The notes under the pieces: model-generated
The model's database searches: none
Seen by the model: the letters and a program-made list of their open reading frames with translations, nothing else
What the model was told of the DNA's origin: nothing
Shown: positions 26,700-36,149 of the stretch, one piece after another
How positions within the stretch are numbered: position 1 is the stretch's first letter
Layout: each line of letters begins with the position of its first letter
Made by a program: the position numbers and the translations under genes
Origin: Thalassospira xiamenensis M-5 = DSM 17429
Lineage (GTDB): Bacteria > Pseudomonadota > Alphaproteobacteria > Rhodospirillales > Thalassospiraceae
DNA: 64,000 bases
Assembly: GCF_000300235.2 (NCBI RefSeq)
Contig: NZ_CP004388.1
Coordinates: 4,162,001-4,226,000, forward strand
Direction of reading: 5' to 3'

Positions 26700-28742
26700 A
26701 TGTTTCTGACATCCATCGAGCCGTCATTGTCCCGACGCGGGTTAAGCAAACTGCGAAAGCGTCTGGCTGCGCTCACGATGACCGGCATGGTGATCCTGCT
26801 TTTTTCCTTCTTCTTTATCCAGAAAACACTATACGACAGCGCGATTGATCAGGCGCGGGCGCAAATGATGGCCATCACCTATCATCTGAGTGCCGTGCTG
26901 ATGCAAAACAGCACAATCGACCTGCAACGCGTCATTGATGAAAATCCCGATCTTTCCGTTGGCGTTCTGGATACTGATCGCAATCAGATCAACGGCACCA
27001 TCCCGCCCCATTTTGTTGATGATCTTTTTGACGAAATAGACAAACAAAAAGTCTCTCGCGGCAGTTTGCTGTGCATGCATGGCAATACCGTGATGCTGAT
27101 GGCCTACAGTATTTTGCCGCAGCTTGACCGTATCGTTGTGACCTATATTCCGCGGCACATTTTATTGGGCAACTGGCGCGAAGCCATCATGCTTCACGCC
27201 TCGTTGTTTCTGATCGTGCTGGTTATTATGGCGGGACTTTCTGTTTGGCTGTGGCAGCGCCTGAAACGACAGCATTTGCGCGCCGCCGATCTGGCCGAGC
27301 ATTTCAACGATTCAGAAAACACGCTGTCTGATTGCGGCTGTGCGATTTTAAGCTGGTCGTCAAAGAACCCGTCGGGAATTCTTACATCTCGTCTGAACTG
27401 GCCGGAAATACTCGGCCTTGAGTTTGGCGATGTCAAACCAACCGCCGATGCATTTCTGTCACGTCTTGGCGCGGCATCGCGGGCACAGCTACGAAGTCCG
27501 CTGATTAACAACGAGTGGCAAGATAATCGTATCGGCACAATGGTCGATATACTGACATCAGCCGGTCAAACCCAGCGCTTTTATCTGATGGCTCAACGCC
27601 GCCAGGAAGAAGACAGTGAAACCATTACCGTCCTTTTGCTGGAAATCGCCCCGAAGCAGGAACTTTGTCACCCGTTCGAAACCTATCTGCATCATACGCC
27701 AGAACCTGCAATCGCAGTCGACATGGAAGGCATTCTGCAAGGCCTAAGCCCCGCATTGGCCGAACTTGTTGGAAAGGCAGTCTATGACCTGATCGGAAAG
27801 CCGGTCGAATTTCTTTTCCTGCAAGAAGACCGGGAAACTATCCGCACAAGTTTCATAAACCGGCAAAGTGGCGATACACAGGAAAGAGAACTGGTTTTAC
27901 GTATTTCCGATCAGCGCGGGGAAACCCGATGGCTGGCGTGGCACGCCATTGGTCCGTTCGAGGGCATGACATTCAGCAGCGCACGCGACGTGACCCAGTT
28001 TGTCGAAAATGCAAACAAGCTGCGCGATACCCTTGATCAGCTCAAGCGGACCAATGAAGACCTTGAACAATTTGCCTATGTCGCGTCCCACGACCTGCAA
28101 CAGCCATTACGCATGGTCGCAAGCTATACCCAGCTTTTGAAACGCCGTTATGGCGGATCACTTGATCAGGAAGCAGACGAATATATCGACTATGCGGTCG
28201 ATGGCGCAAAGCGGATGCATAAACTGATCAGCCATTTGCTGGAATATGCCAAAACCGGCAGCAACGATGATGAAATGGCGGAACTTGACTGCAATCAGGT
28301 GCTTAACGAAGCGCAAGCCGACCTCAAGGCCATTATTGTTCAGGAACAGGCAACCATTACCCATAATGATCTGCCCGTGATCAACGGTGATCGGATCAGT
28401 TTGTCACGTCTGTTCCAGAACCTGTTGTCGAATGCGATCAAATATCGTCGCCCGGGCGTCCCACCTCACATCGATATTCATGCCATGCGAGATCCCGACA
28501 TGCCCGGATTCTGGCGTATTTCGGTTCGCGATAATGGAATTGGCATTCATCCGGAACATGCACATCGTATTTTCCGCCTGTTCCAGCGCTTGCACAAAGA
28601 TGAGTTCAGCGGAACCGGGCTTGGGCTTTCACTATGTCGGAAAATTGCAGAACAGCATGGCGGCCGGATATGGCTTGATACGACCCGCCCCCTGACCGAT
28701 CCCGGGGCAACATTTGTCTTCACTCTGCGCGGGAAGCCATAA
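26700..28742 (+). CDS. Orphan membrane sensor histidine kinase with PAS domain
   Basis: This 680-residue kinase has a membrane helix at about 24-44, a ~115-residue periplasmic segment, a second helix near 160-186, a cytoplasmic PAS-like region (about 330-440, ending RDVTQFVENA), a HisKA domain and a HATPase domain. The phosphorylated residue is His464 in FAYVASHDLQQPLRMV. ATP-lid motifs include NLLSNAIKY, DNGIGIHPEHAHRIF and GTGLGLSLCRKIAEQHGG. The kinase core resembles phytochrome-type kinases. No response regulator gene is adjacent, so partner and signal are unknown. The single-domain regulator at 33.9 kb is one possible partner. Confidence 0.92.
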   Translation: MFLTSIEPSLSRRGLSKLRKRLAALTMTGMVILLFSFFFIQKTLYDSAIDQARAQMMAITYHLSAVLMQNSTIDLQRVIDENPDLSVGVLDTDRNQINGTIPPHFVDDLFDEIDKQKVSRGSLLCMHGNTVMLMAYSILPQLDRIVVTYIPRHILLGNWREAIMLHASLFLIVLVIMAGLSVWLWQRLKRQHLRAADLAEHFNDSENTLSDCGCAILSWSSKNPSGILTSRLNWPEILGLEFGDVKPTADAFLSRLGAASRAQLRSPLINNEWQDNRIGTMVDILTSAGQTQRFYLMAQRRQEEDSETITVLLLEIAPKQELCHPFETYLHHTPEPAIAVDMEGILQGLSPALAELVGKAVYDLIGKPVEFLFLQEDRETIRTSFINRQSGDTQERELVLRISDQRGETRWLAWHAIGPFEGMTFSSARDVTQFVENANKLRDTLDQLKRTNEDLEQFAYVASHDLQQPLRMVASYTQLLKRRYGGSLDQEADEYIDYAVDGAKRMHKLISHLLEYAKTGSNDDEMAELDCNQVLNEAQADLKAIIVQEQATITHNDLPVINGDRISLSRLFQNLLSNAIKYRRPGVPPHIDIHAMRDPDMPGFWRISVRDNGIGIHPEHAHRIFRLFQRLHKDEFSGTGLGLSLCRKIAEQHGGRIWLDTTRPLTDPGATFVFTLRGKP

Positions 28743-28850
28743 AAGCCCCCAAGTCCAAGGGTGGCAAGCATCTTGCTTTGAAACAGACAGCACAAAGCGG
28801 GTCGGTAAAACCTGCCCGCTTGATGACCATCGGCCACGACGGAGCATGGT

Positions 28851-29306
28851 ATGATTAGCACCCGTTTCTATTCGGCACTTTCATTGACTGGTTTGCTGCT
28901 TCTGGCGGCATGTGGCTCGGACATGCGAACCATGCCAAACAGCCACATGCAATCGCTGGCAAGCCTGTTTGCCGAGCGCGATGTTCATGCCCCTATGCCG
29001 CGTGGATGGCGGCAACTGAATGGTAAGGAAATCAACTACCGTTTCGCAAACGAAACTTACGCTGTTTACTCAGTTGACGAGGATGAAGAACTGCTGGTCA
29101 TGCATCTGTCCGATAACGGAACCGGTCGGCTTGAAGCGGATGACGACTGGGAAAGCTGCACATGGAACAGCATGATCGATCAACTTAACATCGAATGCGA
29201 TGACACCGATATGGAATGGCGGATTTACACCAATGGTCCGGACATCGTGGCCGTCGACCTTGATGAAGAAGAATTTGCCGTCTTGCGTAAACGACCAGGT
29301 GGATAG
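28851..29306 (+). CDS. Small hypothetical lipoprotein
   Basis: This 151-residue product begins with a lipoprotein signal (SLTGLLLLAACGSD), with the lipid-modified cysteine at about residue 21. The mature part is acidic and rich in Asp/Glu/Trp, has two further cysteines (CTWN, IECD) that could form a disulfide, and ends EEEFAVLRKRPGG. I do not recognise a family. It follows the sensor kinase on the same strand after 108 bases that include a hairpin at 28795-28821, so joint transcription is possible but not shown. Confidence 0.75.
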   Translation: MISTRFYSALSLTGLLLLAACGSDMRTMPNSHMQSLASLFAERDVHAPMPRGWRQLNGKEINYRFANETYAVYSVDEDEELLVMHLSDNGTGRLEADDDWESCTWNSMIDQLNIECDDTDMEWRIYTNGPDIVAVDLDEEEFAVLRKRPGG

Positions 29307-29347
29307 CTTCCTTGCGCCTTCGCGCACATTCCCACATTCGGACAACA

Positions 29348-29380
29348 AAAAACGGGCCGCCAGACAGGCGACCCGTTTTT
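29348..29380. terminator. Bidirectional terminator between the lipoprotein gene and pheT
   Basis: AAAAACGGGCCGCC (29348-29361) pairs with GGCGACCCGTTTTT (29367-29380) with one mismatch. A-rich and T-rich flanks serve both converging genes. Confidence 0.85.
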
Positions 29381-29402
29381 ATTATGCTTGTCGGGGAAAA
29401 CC

Positions 29403-31811
29403 CTAGGCGCGCAAAGAACCGCCTGTTGCCTTTTCGACAGCAGCGACAACCTTTTTACAAACCCCGTCGATTTCTTCTTCGGTCAGGGTTGCCTTGGTCG
29501 GCTGCAAGGTGATCGAGAAAGCAATCGATTTCTTGCCATCCTCGATACCTTTGCCGGCATAAAGATCAAAGATCGTGACATCCGAAATCAGGTTACGGTC
29601 CACATTCCGTGCTGCCTTGACAATGGCATCGGACTGAACATCCGCATCCAGAAGGAAGGCAAAATCACGTTCGACCGACTGGAAGCTTGACGCATTCAGT
29701 AACGGGCGACCGGTGCCTTTTTTCTTTGGCATCGGAACGTTTTCAACGAACAGCTCGAACGCAACGACGCGCCCTTTGACACCCAAAGCTTTCAATACTT
29801 TCGGGTGCAGTTCACCGAAATAGCCAAGGATGTTTTTCGGTCCCAGCTGCAAGGCGGCTGATCGGCCCGGGTGATACCACGACGGGGCACCATCGGCATT
29901 CACCTGCACGTTGGCTGCGGCAGTACCAAGGGCTTCCAGCAATGCCTCGGCATCCGCCTTGACATCAAACAGGTCAATATCGCGACGGGACCCTGTCCAG
30001 CTGCGCGGAGTAGTCGATCCCGACCGCAAACCGGCCGCAACCAGACGCTGATCCCCCGGCTGATCGCCAAAGAATTCCGGACCGGCTTCAAACAGTGCCA
30101 GATCAGCAAAGCCGCGCGACTGATTGCGACCGACTGCGGCAATCAGGTTGATCAGCACATTGGGCCGCATCACATCAAGATCGGAACTGATCGGATTGGC
30201 AAGGAACAGCCCCGGTTTCAAATCCGCAAACAGTTTTGCCCAACGCGAGTCCGTGAACGACCATGTGACGGTTTCAAACATGCCGCGCGAAGCCAGTGTC
30301 CGACGGGTCAGACCGACCCGCTTCTGGAACGGGCTAAGAGCCGGAACCGGCAGGCTGGTTTCACGTTCCAGCGGAACCGTCGGGATTTTGTCGTATCCAA
30401 CAATGCGCAGCACTTCCTCGACCAGATCGGCTTCGCCAACGATATCCGGACGCCATGTTGGTGCAACAGCCGTAATAACGGGCGCATTTCCGGTAACTTC
30501 GAAGCCAAGCGACTTCAGAATTACAATCGCCTGATCGGCGTCAACTTCGACACCCCCCAGTTCCCGGATGCGATCAATGCGAAGATCAAAGCTGTTCCGG
30601 GGCGCGGGAACTTCCCCGGCCTTGACCACGTGCGAAACTTCGCCACCACAAAGTTCCGTGATCAGACGGGTGGCAACTTCCATACCCCAGACAATTGACT
30701 GCGGATCAACGCCGCGCTCGAACCGGTACCGGGCATCGGAATTGATCTGCAGTTTGCGACCGGTTTTTGCAACACTGATCGGATCGAACAGGGCACATTC
30801 GACAAACACATTGACCGTGTCTTCGACACAACCGGTTTCTTCGCCACCGATAATACCACCGATGCCAAGTGCCTTTGCCTGATCGGCAATCACGACCATG
30901 CTGTCGGACAGCTCGTATTCCCTGTTATCAAGTGCCGCAAGCTTTTCGCCATTGGTCGCATAGCGCACATTGATGTCACCCGACAGTTTATCGGCATCAA
31001 ATACATGCAATGGACGGGCAAGATCATGGGTCACAAGGTTTGTGATATCGACAAGAGCCGAAATCGGACGCAAACCGATGGCTTCAAGACGGGCTTTCAG
31101 CCATGCCGGGCTTTCGCCGTTTTTAACACCGCGGATATAGCGACCATAAAAAGCCGGGGCTGCGGCATTTTTTGCAATATCGGCTGAAATCGTGACACCC
31201 ACCGGGCTATCGAACGATCCGGCAACCGCTTCCTGCCGAGGATCTGCCTTTAGTGTCCCAAGACCGGCAGCGGCAAGATCACGTGCAATTCCGCGCACAC
31301 CGGTACAATCTGGACGGTTCGGGGTCAGGCCAATTTCAATGATCGGATCGTCCGCACCAAGAACCGTTGCAACCTGTGCACCGATTTCGGCATCTTCGGG
31401 CAACTCGATGATGCCGTCGTGATCTTCACCCAGGCAAAGTTCGCGGGTCGAACACATCATGCCCTGGCTTTCGACGCCCCGGATTTTACCCGGTTTCAGT
31501 TTCGAACCGTCAATCGGGATGATCGCGCCCGGCTGTGCCAGTGCAACCTTGATCCCGGTTCGTGCGTTCGGTGCACCGCAAACGACCTGAATGATTTTAT
31601 CACCGGTATTCACCCGGCACAGTTTCAGGCGGTCGGCATCCGGGTGCTGGCCAGCTTCTTCGATATAGGCGACACGGATATCCCTAAGCGCTGCGGCACG
31701 GTCGGTGACGCTTTCGATTTCAAGCCCGACATCGGTCAGTTTTTCGGCGATAACATCAATCGACGCATCGGTATCGAGGTGCTGCTTCAGCCAATCGAGT
31801 GTGAATTTCAT
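29403..31811 (-). CDS. pheT: Phenylalanyl-tRNA synthetase beta subunit
   Basis: This 802-residue beta chain of the heterotetrameric PheRS starts with an EMAP/tRNA-binding domain (VCGAPNARTGIKVALAQPGA). It continues through the B3/B4 editing region (DARYRFERGVDPQS), the B5 region and the C-terminal anticodon-binding ferredoxin-like domain (FQSVERDFAFLLDADV). It charges tRNA-Phe together with PheS and edits Tyr-tRNA-Phe. Four bases separate it from pheS. Confidence 0.97.
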   Translation of the reverse strand: MKFTLDWLKQHLDTDASIDVIAEKLTDVGLEIESVTDRAAALRDIRVAYIEEAGQHPDADRLKLCRVNTGDKIIQVVCGAPNARTGIKVALAQPGAIIPIDGSKLKPGKIRGVESQGMMCSTRELCLGEDHDGIIELPEDAEIGAQVATVLGADDPIIEIGLTPNRPDCTGVRGIARDLAAAGLGTLKADPRQEAVAGSFDSPVGVTISADIAKNAAAPAFYGRYIRGVKNGESPAWLKARLEAIGLRPISALVDITNLVTHDLARPLHVFDADKLSGDINVRYATNGEKLAALDNREYELSDSMVVIADQAKALGIGGIIGGEETGCVEDTVNVFVECALFDPISVAKTGRKLQINSDARYRFERGVDPQSIVWGMEVATRLITELCGGEVSHVVKAGEVPAPRNSFDLRIDRIRELGGVEVDADQAIVILKSLGFEVTGNAPVITAVAPTWRPDIVGEADLVEEVLRIVGYDKIPTVPLERETSLPVPALSPFQKRVGLTRRTLASRGMFETVTWSFTDSRWAKLFADLKPGLFLANPISSDLDVMRPNVLINLIAAVGRNQSRGFADLALFEAGPEFFGDQPGDQRLVAAGLRSGSTTPRSWTGSRRDIDLFDVKADAEALLEALGTAAANVQVNADGAPSWYHPGRSAALQLGPKNILGYFGELHPKVLKALGVKGRVVAFELFVENVPMPKKKGTGRPLLNASSFQSVERDFAFLLDADVQSDAIVKAARNVDRNLISDVTIFDLYAGKGIEDGKKSIAFSITLQPTKATLTEEEIDGVCKKVVAAVEKATGGSLRA

Positions 31812-31815
31812 GATC

Positions 31816-32886
31816 TTAGCCTCTCACCATGTTCGGTACATCCAGCGGCACGAAACCGTAATGTTTCAGCCAGCGCAGATCGGTATCGAAGAAGGTGCGA
31901 AGATCGGGAATGCCGTATTTCAGCATCGCGATACGTTCGATCCCCATGCCAAAGGCAAAGCCCTGATATTCATTCGGATCAAGCCCACAAGCCGCCAGAA
32001 CGCGCGGATGAACCATGCCGCAGCCCAGAATCTCCAGCCAGTCGTCGCCTTCACCAATCTTGAGCTCCCCGCCCTTGCGCGAACAGCCAATGTCCATTTC
32101 GGCACTCGGCTCGGTAAAGGGGAAGAAGCTCGGACGGTAGCGAACCGGAACTTCATCCAGCTCGAAATAGGTTTTAACAAACTCCAGCAGGCACCCTTTC
32201 AGATGACCCATATGGGTTTTCTTGTCGATCACCAGTCCTTCGACCTGATGGAACATCGGCGTATGGGTCATATCGCTATCAGAACGATATGTCCGCCCCG
32301 GCGCGATGATCCGGATCGGTGGGGTTTTCGACTGCATCGTTCTGATCTGTACCGGCGAGGTATGGGTGCGCAGCACAAGGCGCGACCCGTCTTCCTGCTC
32401 GGGCAGATAGAAGGTGTCCTGCATCTCGCGCGCCGGGTGTTCCGGCGGGATGTTCAGGGCGGTAAAGTTATGGAAATCGTCTTCGACATCCGGACCTTCG
32501 GCAAGCGCAAAGCCCATCTCGCCAAAGATCGAGATGATTTCGTCCATCGTCTGGCTGATCGGATGAATCCGGCCTGCAGTCTCGTCCATGCGCGAAGGCA
32601 GGGTCACATCGATCCGTTCGCCAACCAGACGTGCATTCAAGGCCGCGTCTTCCAGACCGGATTTGCGGGTCTCGATCGCCTCGGCAACCTGATCCTTGAC
32701 CGTGTTCAGCATTTGACCGAATTCACGGCGCTGATCCGGATCCATCTGACCAAGGTTTTTCATCAGGCCGGTAATGCGGCCCTTTTTGCCAAGAGCACTG
32801 ATACGAACATCTTCAAGAGCCTGCAAATCGGCTGCTTTTTCGATTTCGGCCAGAACCTCTTCGCGCAATGCTTCGATGTTTTCCAT
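31816..32886 (-). CDS. pheS: Phenylalanyl-tRNA synthetase alpha subunit
   Basis: This 356-residue class II catalytic subunit has an N-terminal coiled coil (about 1-80), motif 2 ([20 protein letters not shown]), motif 3 ([20 protein letters not shown]) and the Phe pocket segment [11 protein letters not shown] ribosome site GGAAG precedes the ATG. A terminator between rplT and pheS (32933-32957) suggests pheST can be transcribed separately from the ribosomal genes. Confidence 0.98.
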   Translation of the reverse strand: MENIEALREEVLAEIEKAADLQALEDVRISALGKKGRITGLMKNLGQMDPDQRREFGQMLNTVKDQVAEAIETRKSGLEDAALNARLVGERIDVTLPSRMDETAGRIHPISQTMDEIISIFGEMGFALAEGPDVEDDFHNFTALNIPPEHPAREMQDTFYLPEQEDGSRLVLRTHTSPVQIRTMQSKTPPIRIIAPGRTYRSDSDMTHTPMFHQVEGLVIDKKTHMGHLKGCLLEFVKTYFELDEVPVRYRPSFFPFTEPSAEMDIGCSRKGGELKIGEGDDWLEILGCGMVHPRVLAACGLDPNEYQGFAFGMGIERIAMLKYGIPDLRTFFDTDLRWLKHYGFVPLDVPNMVRG

Positions 32887-32932
32887 AACTTCCGATGCTT
32901 TGCTTAAAGTGAATTGGGATAAACAAAAGAAA

Positions 32933-32957
32933 GGGGACGGCCAATATGGCCGCCCCC
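32933..32957 (-). terminator. Intrinsic terminator after rplT
   Basis: GGGGACGGCC (32933-32942) and GGCCGCCCCC (32948-32957) form a 10-bp stem with one mismatch. On the minus strand the stem is followed by TTTCTTTTG. Confidence 0.8.
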
Positions 32958-33003
32958 GATCAAATCAGGCAAGTGCCGATTAAACCTTTTTGCAAAAGGT
33001 TTA

Positions 33004-33360
33004 TTAGCCGAGTGCAGCCTGCGCCTGGGTAACCAGAGCTTTGAAAGCATCGGGTTCGCGCACGGCGATGTCGGCAAGCACTTTGCGGTCCAGTTCAACG
33101 CCAGCCTTCTTGAGGCCGTTCATGAACTGCGAGTAGCTCAGACCGTTTTCACGAGCACCGGCGTTGATACGCTGAATCCACAAGCTGCGGAACTGGCGTT
33201 TCTTAACGCGACGGTCGCGATATGCATATTGCAGACCTTTTTCAACGGCCTGCACAGCAGTGCGGTAAGCATTCTTGCGGCGACCACGATAACCTTTGGC
33301 AGCCTTGATAACCTTGCGGTGACGGGCGTGAGAAGACACGCCCCCTTTTACACGAGCCAT
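33004..33360 (-). CDS. rplT: 50S ribosomal protein L20
   Basis: This 118-residue basic protein has the classic start [20 protein letters not shown] and the conserved [20 protein letters not shown]. It binds 23S rRNA early in 50S assembly and in many bacteria represses its own operon. AGGAG precedes the ATG. It follows rpmI by 16 bases. Confidence 0.98.
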   Translation of the reverse strand: MARVKGGVSSHARHRKVIKAAKGYRGRRKNAYRTAVQAVEKGLQYAYRDRRVKKRQFRSLWIQRINAGARENGLSYSQFMNGLKKAGVELDRKVLADIAVREPDAFKALVTQAQAALG

Positions 33361-33376
33361 TTAACTCTCCTTAGCC

Positions 33377-33574
33377 TTAACCGTACGGCAGGAATTTTTT
33401 GACGATGCGGGCATCTGCGTCACAGAGAATCTCCGTGCCACGTGCCTGGCGCTTCATCTTGGTGGGTTTCGCAGTCAACAGGTGACGCTTGTTAGCGACA
33501 TTGCGACGAACTTTACCCTTTGCGGTCAGGCTAAAGCGTTTTTTAGCGCTCGCTTTGGTCTTCATCTTGGGCAT
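33377..33574 (-). CDS. rpmI: 50S ribosomal protein L35
   Basis: This 65-residue protein ([20 protein letters not shown] onward) matches L35 in length and sequence. The start is the ATG at 33574 behind AAGGAT. A frame running up to 33616 adds fourteen non-conserved residues. It has its own promoter 110 bases upstream, with a structured leader between, so it is not simply a read-through from infC. Confidence 0.97.
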   Translation of the reverse strand: MPKMKTKASAKKRFSLTAKGKVRRNVANKRHLLTAKPTKMKRQARGTEILCDADARIVKKFLPYG

Positions 33575-33634
33575 TTTTCTATCCTTGCATAAGCAATGAA
33601 ACACGAAATTCCCCACGGCGGCTGGGCATGCCCT

Positions 33635-33653
33635 GAAAGATCAATGATCTTTC
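33635..33653 (-). promoter_or_regulatory. Hairpin in the rpmI-rplT leader
   Basis: GAAAGATCA and TGATCTTTC form a 9-base dyad around one base, inside the ~110-base leader between the promoter at 33684-33712 and rpmI. It may take part in L20-style feedback control. No match to a described L20 leader was established. Confidence 0.35.
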
Positions 33654-33683
33654 CAGCCTCACCACCTGTTTTGGGGACGGGTG

Positions 33684-33712
33684 GTTATAGACTCCGCCCC
33701 TTCCTTTTTCAA
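33684..33712 (-). promoter_or_regulatory. Sigma-70 promoter of rpmI-rplT
   Basis: On the minus strand TTGAAA (33712-33707), a 17-base spacer and TATAAC (33689-33684) form a strong housekeeping promoter. It separates rpmI-rplT from the infC unit. The rest of the 33575-33923 gap is leader and unassigned sequence. Confidence 0.75.
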
Positions 33713-33923
33713 GGACCTTTTCGCCCCTGTTACCCGCGATTTCCCCTGCTTCACCACATTACGTAAAAGATCAGACTGAAACGGTCACAACAACACACCG
33801 TTGGCAGAGATCCTCGCATATCTGCGTGATCCGAAATCGTATTGTGAAAGTCAGGGAAAAAGTCGGACGATCAGGATGCACTCATACCTGGCGACAGATC
33901 GATGTCAGCCCGGCAGAAATATG

Positions 33924-34328
33924 TTAAACTGCTGTTTTAATTGTGTGAACCCGACCGATCCACTTCTCGATTCGGCTCAGCAGTTTTTCGCGATTGATCG
34001 GCTTTAAGACGAAGTCATTTCCACCCGCGGCGACACCGCCACGCAAATCTTCTTCGCCCTGACGGGCCGTGACATAGATGATTGCACAGGCACGATCAGG
34101 GAAACCCGTACGAACCCGAAGCGAAGTTTCAAAGCCATTCATGCCGGGCATCATGATATCCATCAGGATGATGCGCGGCTTTTTTGTCTTCAGGACTTCC
34201 AGAAGTTCCTTGCCAGAGGAAACGCCAACAAAACTGTATCCGCCACTTTCGACGATTCGTTTCAGAAGCACGAGACTTTTAGGGTCGTCATCGACCCCGA
34301 CGATCAGAAGATCATTCCCGGCTGCCAT
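33924..34328 (-). CDS. Single-domain response regulator (CheY-like receiver)
   Basis: This 134-residue protein is a lone receiver domain. The acidic pocket is DDD (13-15), the phosphoacceptor is Asp57 (ILMDIMMPGMNG), the switch Thr is Thr87 (IYVTARQ) and the conserved Lys is Lys109 (VLKPINREKL). There is no output domain, so it must act by binding a partner or as a phosphorelay shuttle. It begins 40 bases after infC on the same strand, inside a locus where rpmI normally follows infC directly. Its kinase is unknown. Confidence 0.9.
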   Translation of the reverse strand: MAAGNDLLIVGVDDDPKSLVLLKRIVESGGYSFVGVSSGKELLEVLKTKKPRIILMDIMMPGMNGFETSLRVRTGFPDRACAIIYVTARQGEEDLRGGVAAGGNDFVLKPINREKLLSRIEKWIGRVHTIKTAV

Positions 34329-34368
34329 GGGGCATTCCCTCTTGCTTGGAAAGGCAAAACGCCGCGGG

Positions 34369-34905
34369 TTAACGCGGCGCCAGCACCATAATCATTATGC
34401 GGCCTTCCATCTTCGGCATCTGTTCGGTTTTGGCAAGATCTTCAAGATCCCCCGAAAAACGCTGCAGCATGCCAAGACCAAGGTCCTGGTGAGCCATTTC
34501 ACGGCCACGGAAACGCAAAGTGACTTTCACCTTATCTCCACCGCCAAGAAACTTCTGCGCTGCACGGAGCTTCACATTGTAGTCATGGATATCAATGTTC
34601 GGACGGAGCTTGATTTCCTTGACTTCAATAACCTTCTGTTTCTTTTTGGCTTCGTTCTGTTTCTTGCTTTGTTCGTATTTGAACTTGCCGTAGTCGATCA
34701 GCTTACAGACGGGAGGCTCGGCATTCGGAGCGACTTCGACAAGGTCGAGTCCAGCTTCCATCGCCATTTCAATGCCTTCACGAACCGTCATTGGATCAGA
34801 CATATTGCCTTCAGCGTCAACGACACAAATGGCACGGGCTTTGATATCCTCATTGACGCGCGGACCTTCCTTGGTCGGCTGCATCGGTTTACGTGGTCGT
34901 GCTAT
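34369..34905 (-). CDS. infC: Translation initiation factor IF-3 with apparent AUA start
   Basis: This 178-residue IF-3 binds 30S subunits, keeps them free and proofreads the start codon and initiator tRNA. The N-domain (RVNEDIKARAICVVDAEGN), linker and C-domain (RGREMAHQDLGLGML) are complete. The start fits ATA at 34905: AGGAG lies seven bases upstream and the protein becomes family-length (E. coli 180). No ATG, GTG or TTG suits this site. The next ATG (34881) would lose eight residues and has no ribosome site, and the frame above 34905 is not IF-3-like. E. coli infC uses AUU for self-control through IF-3 discrimination, so AUA would serve the same purpose. Confidence 0.9.
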   Translation of the reverse strand: MARPRKPMQPTKEGPRVNEDIKARAICVVDAEGNMSDPMTVREGIEMAMEAGLDLVEVAPNAEPPVCKLIDYGKFKYEQSKKQNEAKKKQKVIEVKEIKLRPNIDIHDYNVKLRAAQKFLGGGDKVKVTLRFRGREMAHQDLGLGMLQRFSGDLEDLAKTEQMPKMEGRIMIMVLAPR

Positions 34906-35132
34906 GGATAATCTCCTTTGGTAATCAAACAAAAAAGCACAGAAACAAGTCGCTGGTGATGCAATAAGTCGCCGGAAAGCACATCCGGTCATGCGTACTG
35001 CAAAACGGACCTTTGCCTAGCATATCGGGCCGTCATCAGAAAGCAATGATTTTAGCCTTGGGCAACGGTATTCAAAGCCTTGAAGTCCTTCGCATTCAAT
35101 GACGCACGACCGACATGGCAGAAACGGCGATA

Positions 35133-36149
35133 TTAATCGACAAGATCAAGGCGATGACGAACCTCATCCATCACCCGGTTAACCGTCAATTCCCTCAGGT
35201 CATTCTCTCGCACGATGCTGACGGCGTTGTCCGTTGTCCCGCGCGGCGCACTTTTTTTGGGGTCGGAGTCCCGCGAAAACAGCACAATAGACGGCGCCCC
35301 GGCCGCTGCTGCAATGTGCATTGGCCCCGTATCATTACCAATCGCCAAAACAGAGCGTGCAGCAAGTCCCGCAATATCAAGAAACCCTGTACGTCCCATC
35401 AGGTTTCGCGCCTTGGGGCACATACTATCGATTTTGCCAAGAACCTCGGCTTCCTTATCAGTCCCGATCAGCACCGGCGTCAGACGATAGTCGGCAATCT
35501 TTTTTGCCAGCAAACCGAACCGCTCGGCAGGCCACCGCTTGTCAGGACGGTGCGGGGCACCGCCAGGACAAATAAGAACAAAAGGACTTCGAACCCCAAA
35601 ACGTTCCAGATCAATATCCGATCCGGCAATAAACGGCGGTGGCACATTTTCGATCCCGGAGCGATGCAGCTGATCCGCCAAACGGTCAATGGTATGCAGA
35701 CTGTCACGATCCGGGTTATCGTGTGGATGCGAGCAGCCCTTGGCAATTCCGGACCACTCCGGTGCTTTCCCCGGCCAAAACAGCCGATAGTAAAACCCGC
35801 TGCGATCCGATGTTTGCAGATCATAGACCCGATCAAAGTTGCCATTTCGCAGGAAGCGGCGCAGCGCAAGAACCTCGCGCACCTGATAAAGCTTTGGCCG
35901 CCGGTCTATTGCAATGGCGTCAAAATAACCCGTTGATTTTATCAGGTCGACATAAAGCCGGGTTGTCAGAACCGTGATATGAGCACGCGGATGCGCGGAT
36001 CGAATCGCGGCAAACGCCCCCATGGCAAGAATAATGTCCCCCAAGGCAGACAGCTTGATGACAAGAATGCGTTCCTGCCTGGCATCCGGCATCACACCCG
36101 CGACAATTTCAGCATCTTGCGACATGTCCGAAGTCATCGTTTCTGTCAT
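35133..36149 (-). CDS. Glycosyltransferase family 9 (heptosyltransferase-like)
   Basis: This 338-residue GT-B enzyme has the family 9 signatures ILVIKLSALGDIILAMGAF at the start, ICPGGAPHRPDKRWPAERFG in the middle and GNDTGPMHIAAAAGAPSIVLF near the donor site. Family 9 enzymes transfer heptose (usually ADP-heptose donors) to the LPS inner core at the cytoplasmic face. The ATG overlaps the stop of the upstream GT4 gene by four bases, so the pair is coupled, probably for core or capsule assembly. Confidence 0.9.
   Translation of the reverse strand: MTETMTSDMSQDAEIVAGVMPDARQERILVIKLSALGDIILAMGAFAAIRSAHPRAHITVLTTRLYVDLIKSTGYFDAIAIDRRPKLYQVREVLALRRFLRNGNFDRVYDLQTSDRSGFYYRLFWPGKAPEWSGIAKGCSHPHDNPDRDSLHTIDRLADQLHRSGIENVPPPFIAGSDIDLERFGVRSPFVLICPGGAPHRPDKRWPAERFGLLAKKIADYRLTPVLIGTDKEAEVLGKIDSMCPKARNLMGRTGFLDIAGLAARSVLAIGNDTGPMHIAAAAGAPSIVLFSRDSDPKKSAPRGTTDNAVSIVRENDLRELTVNRVMDEVRHRLDLVD

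Noticed and set aside
31705-32907. Plus-strand reading frame of 400 codons opposite pheS
   Set aside because: pheS is certain on the other strand, and this frame encodes no recognisable domain.
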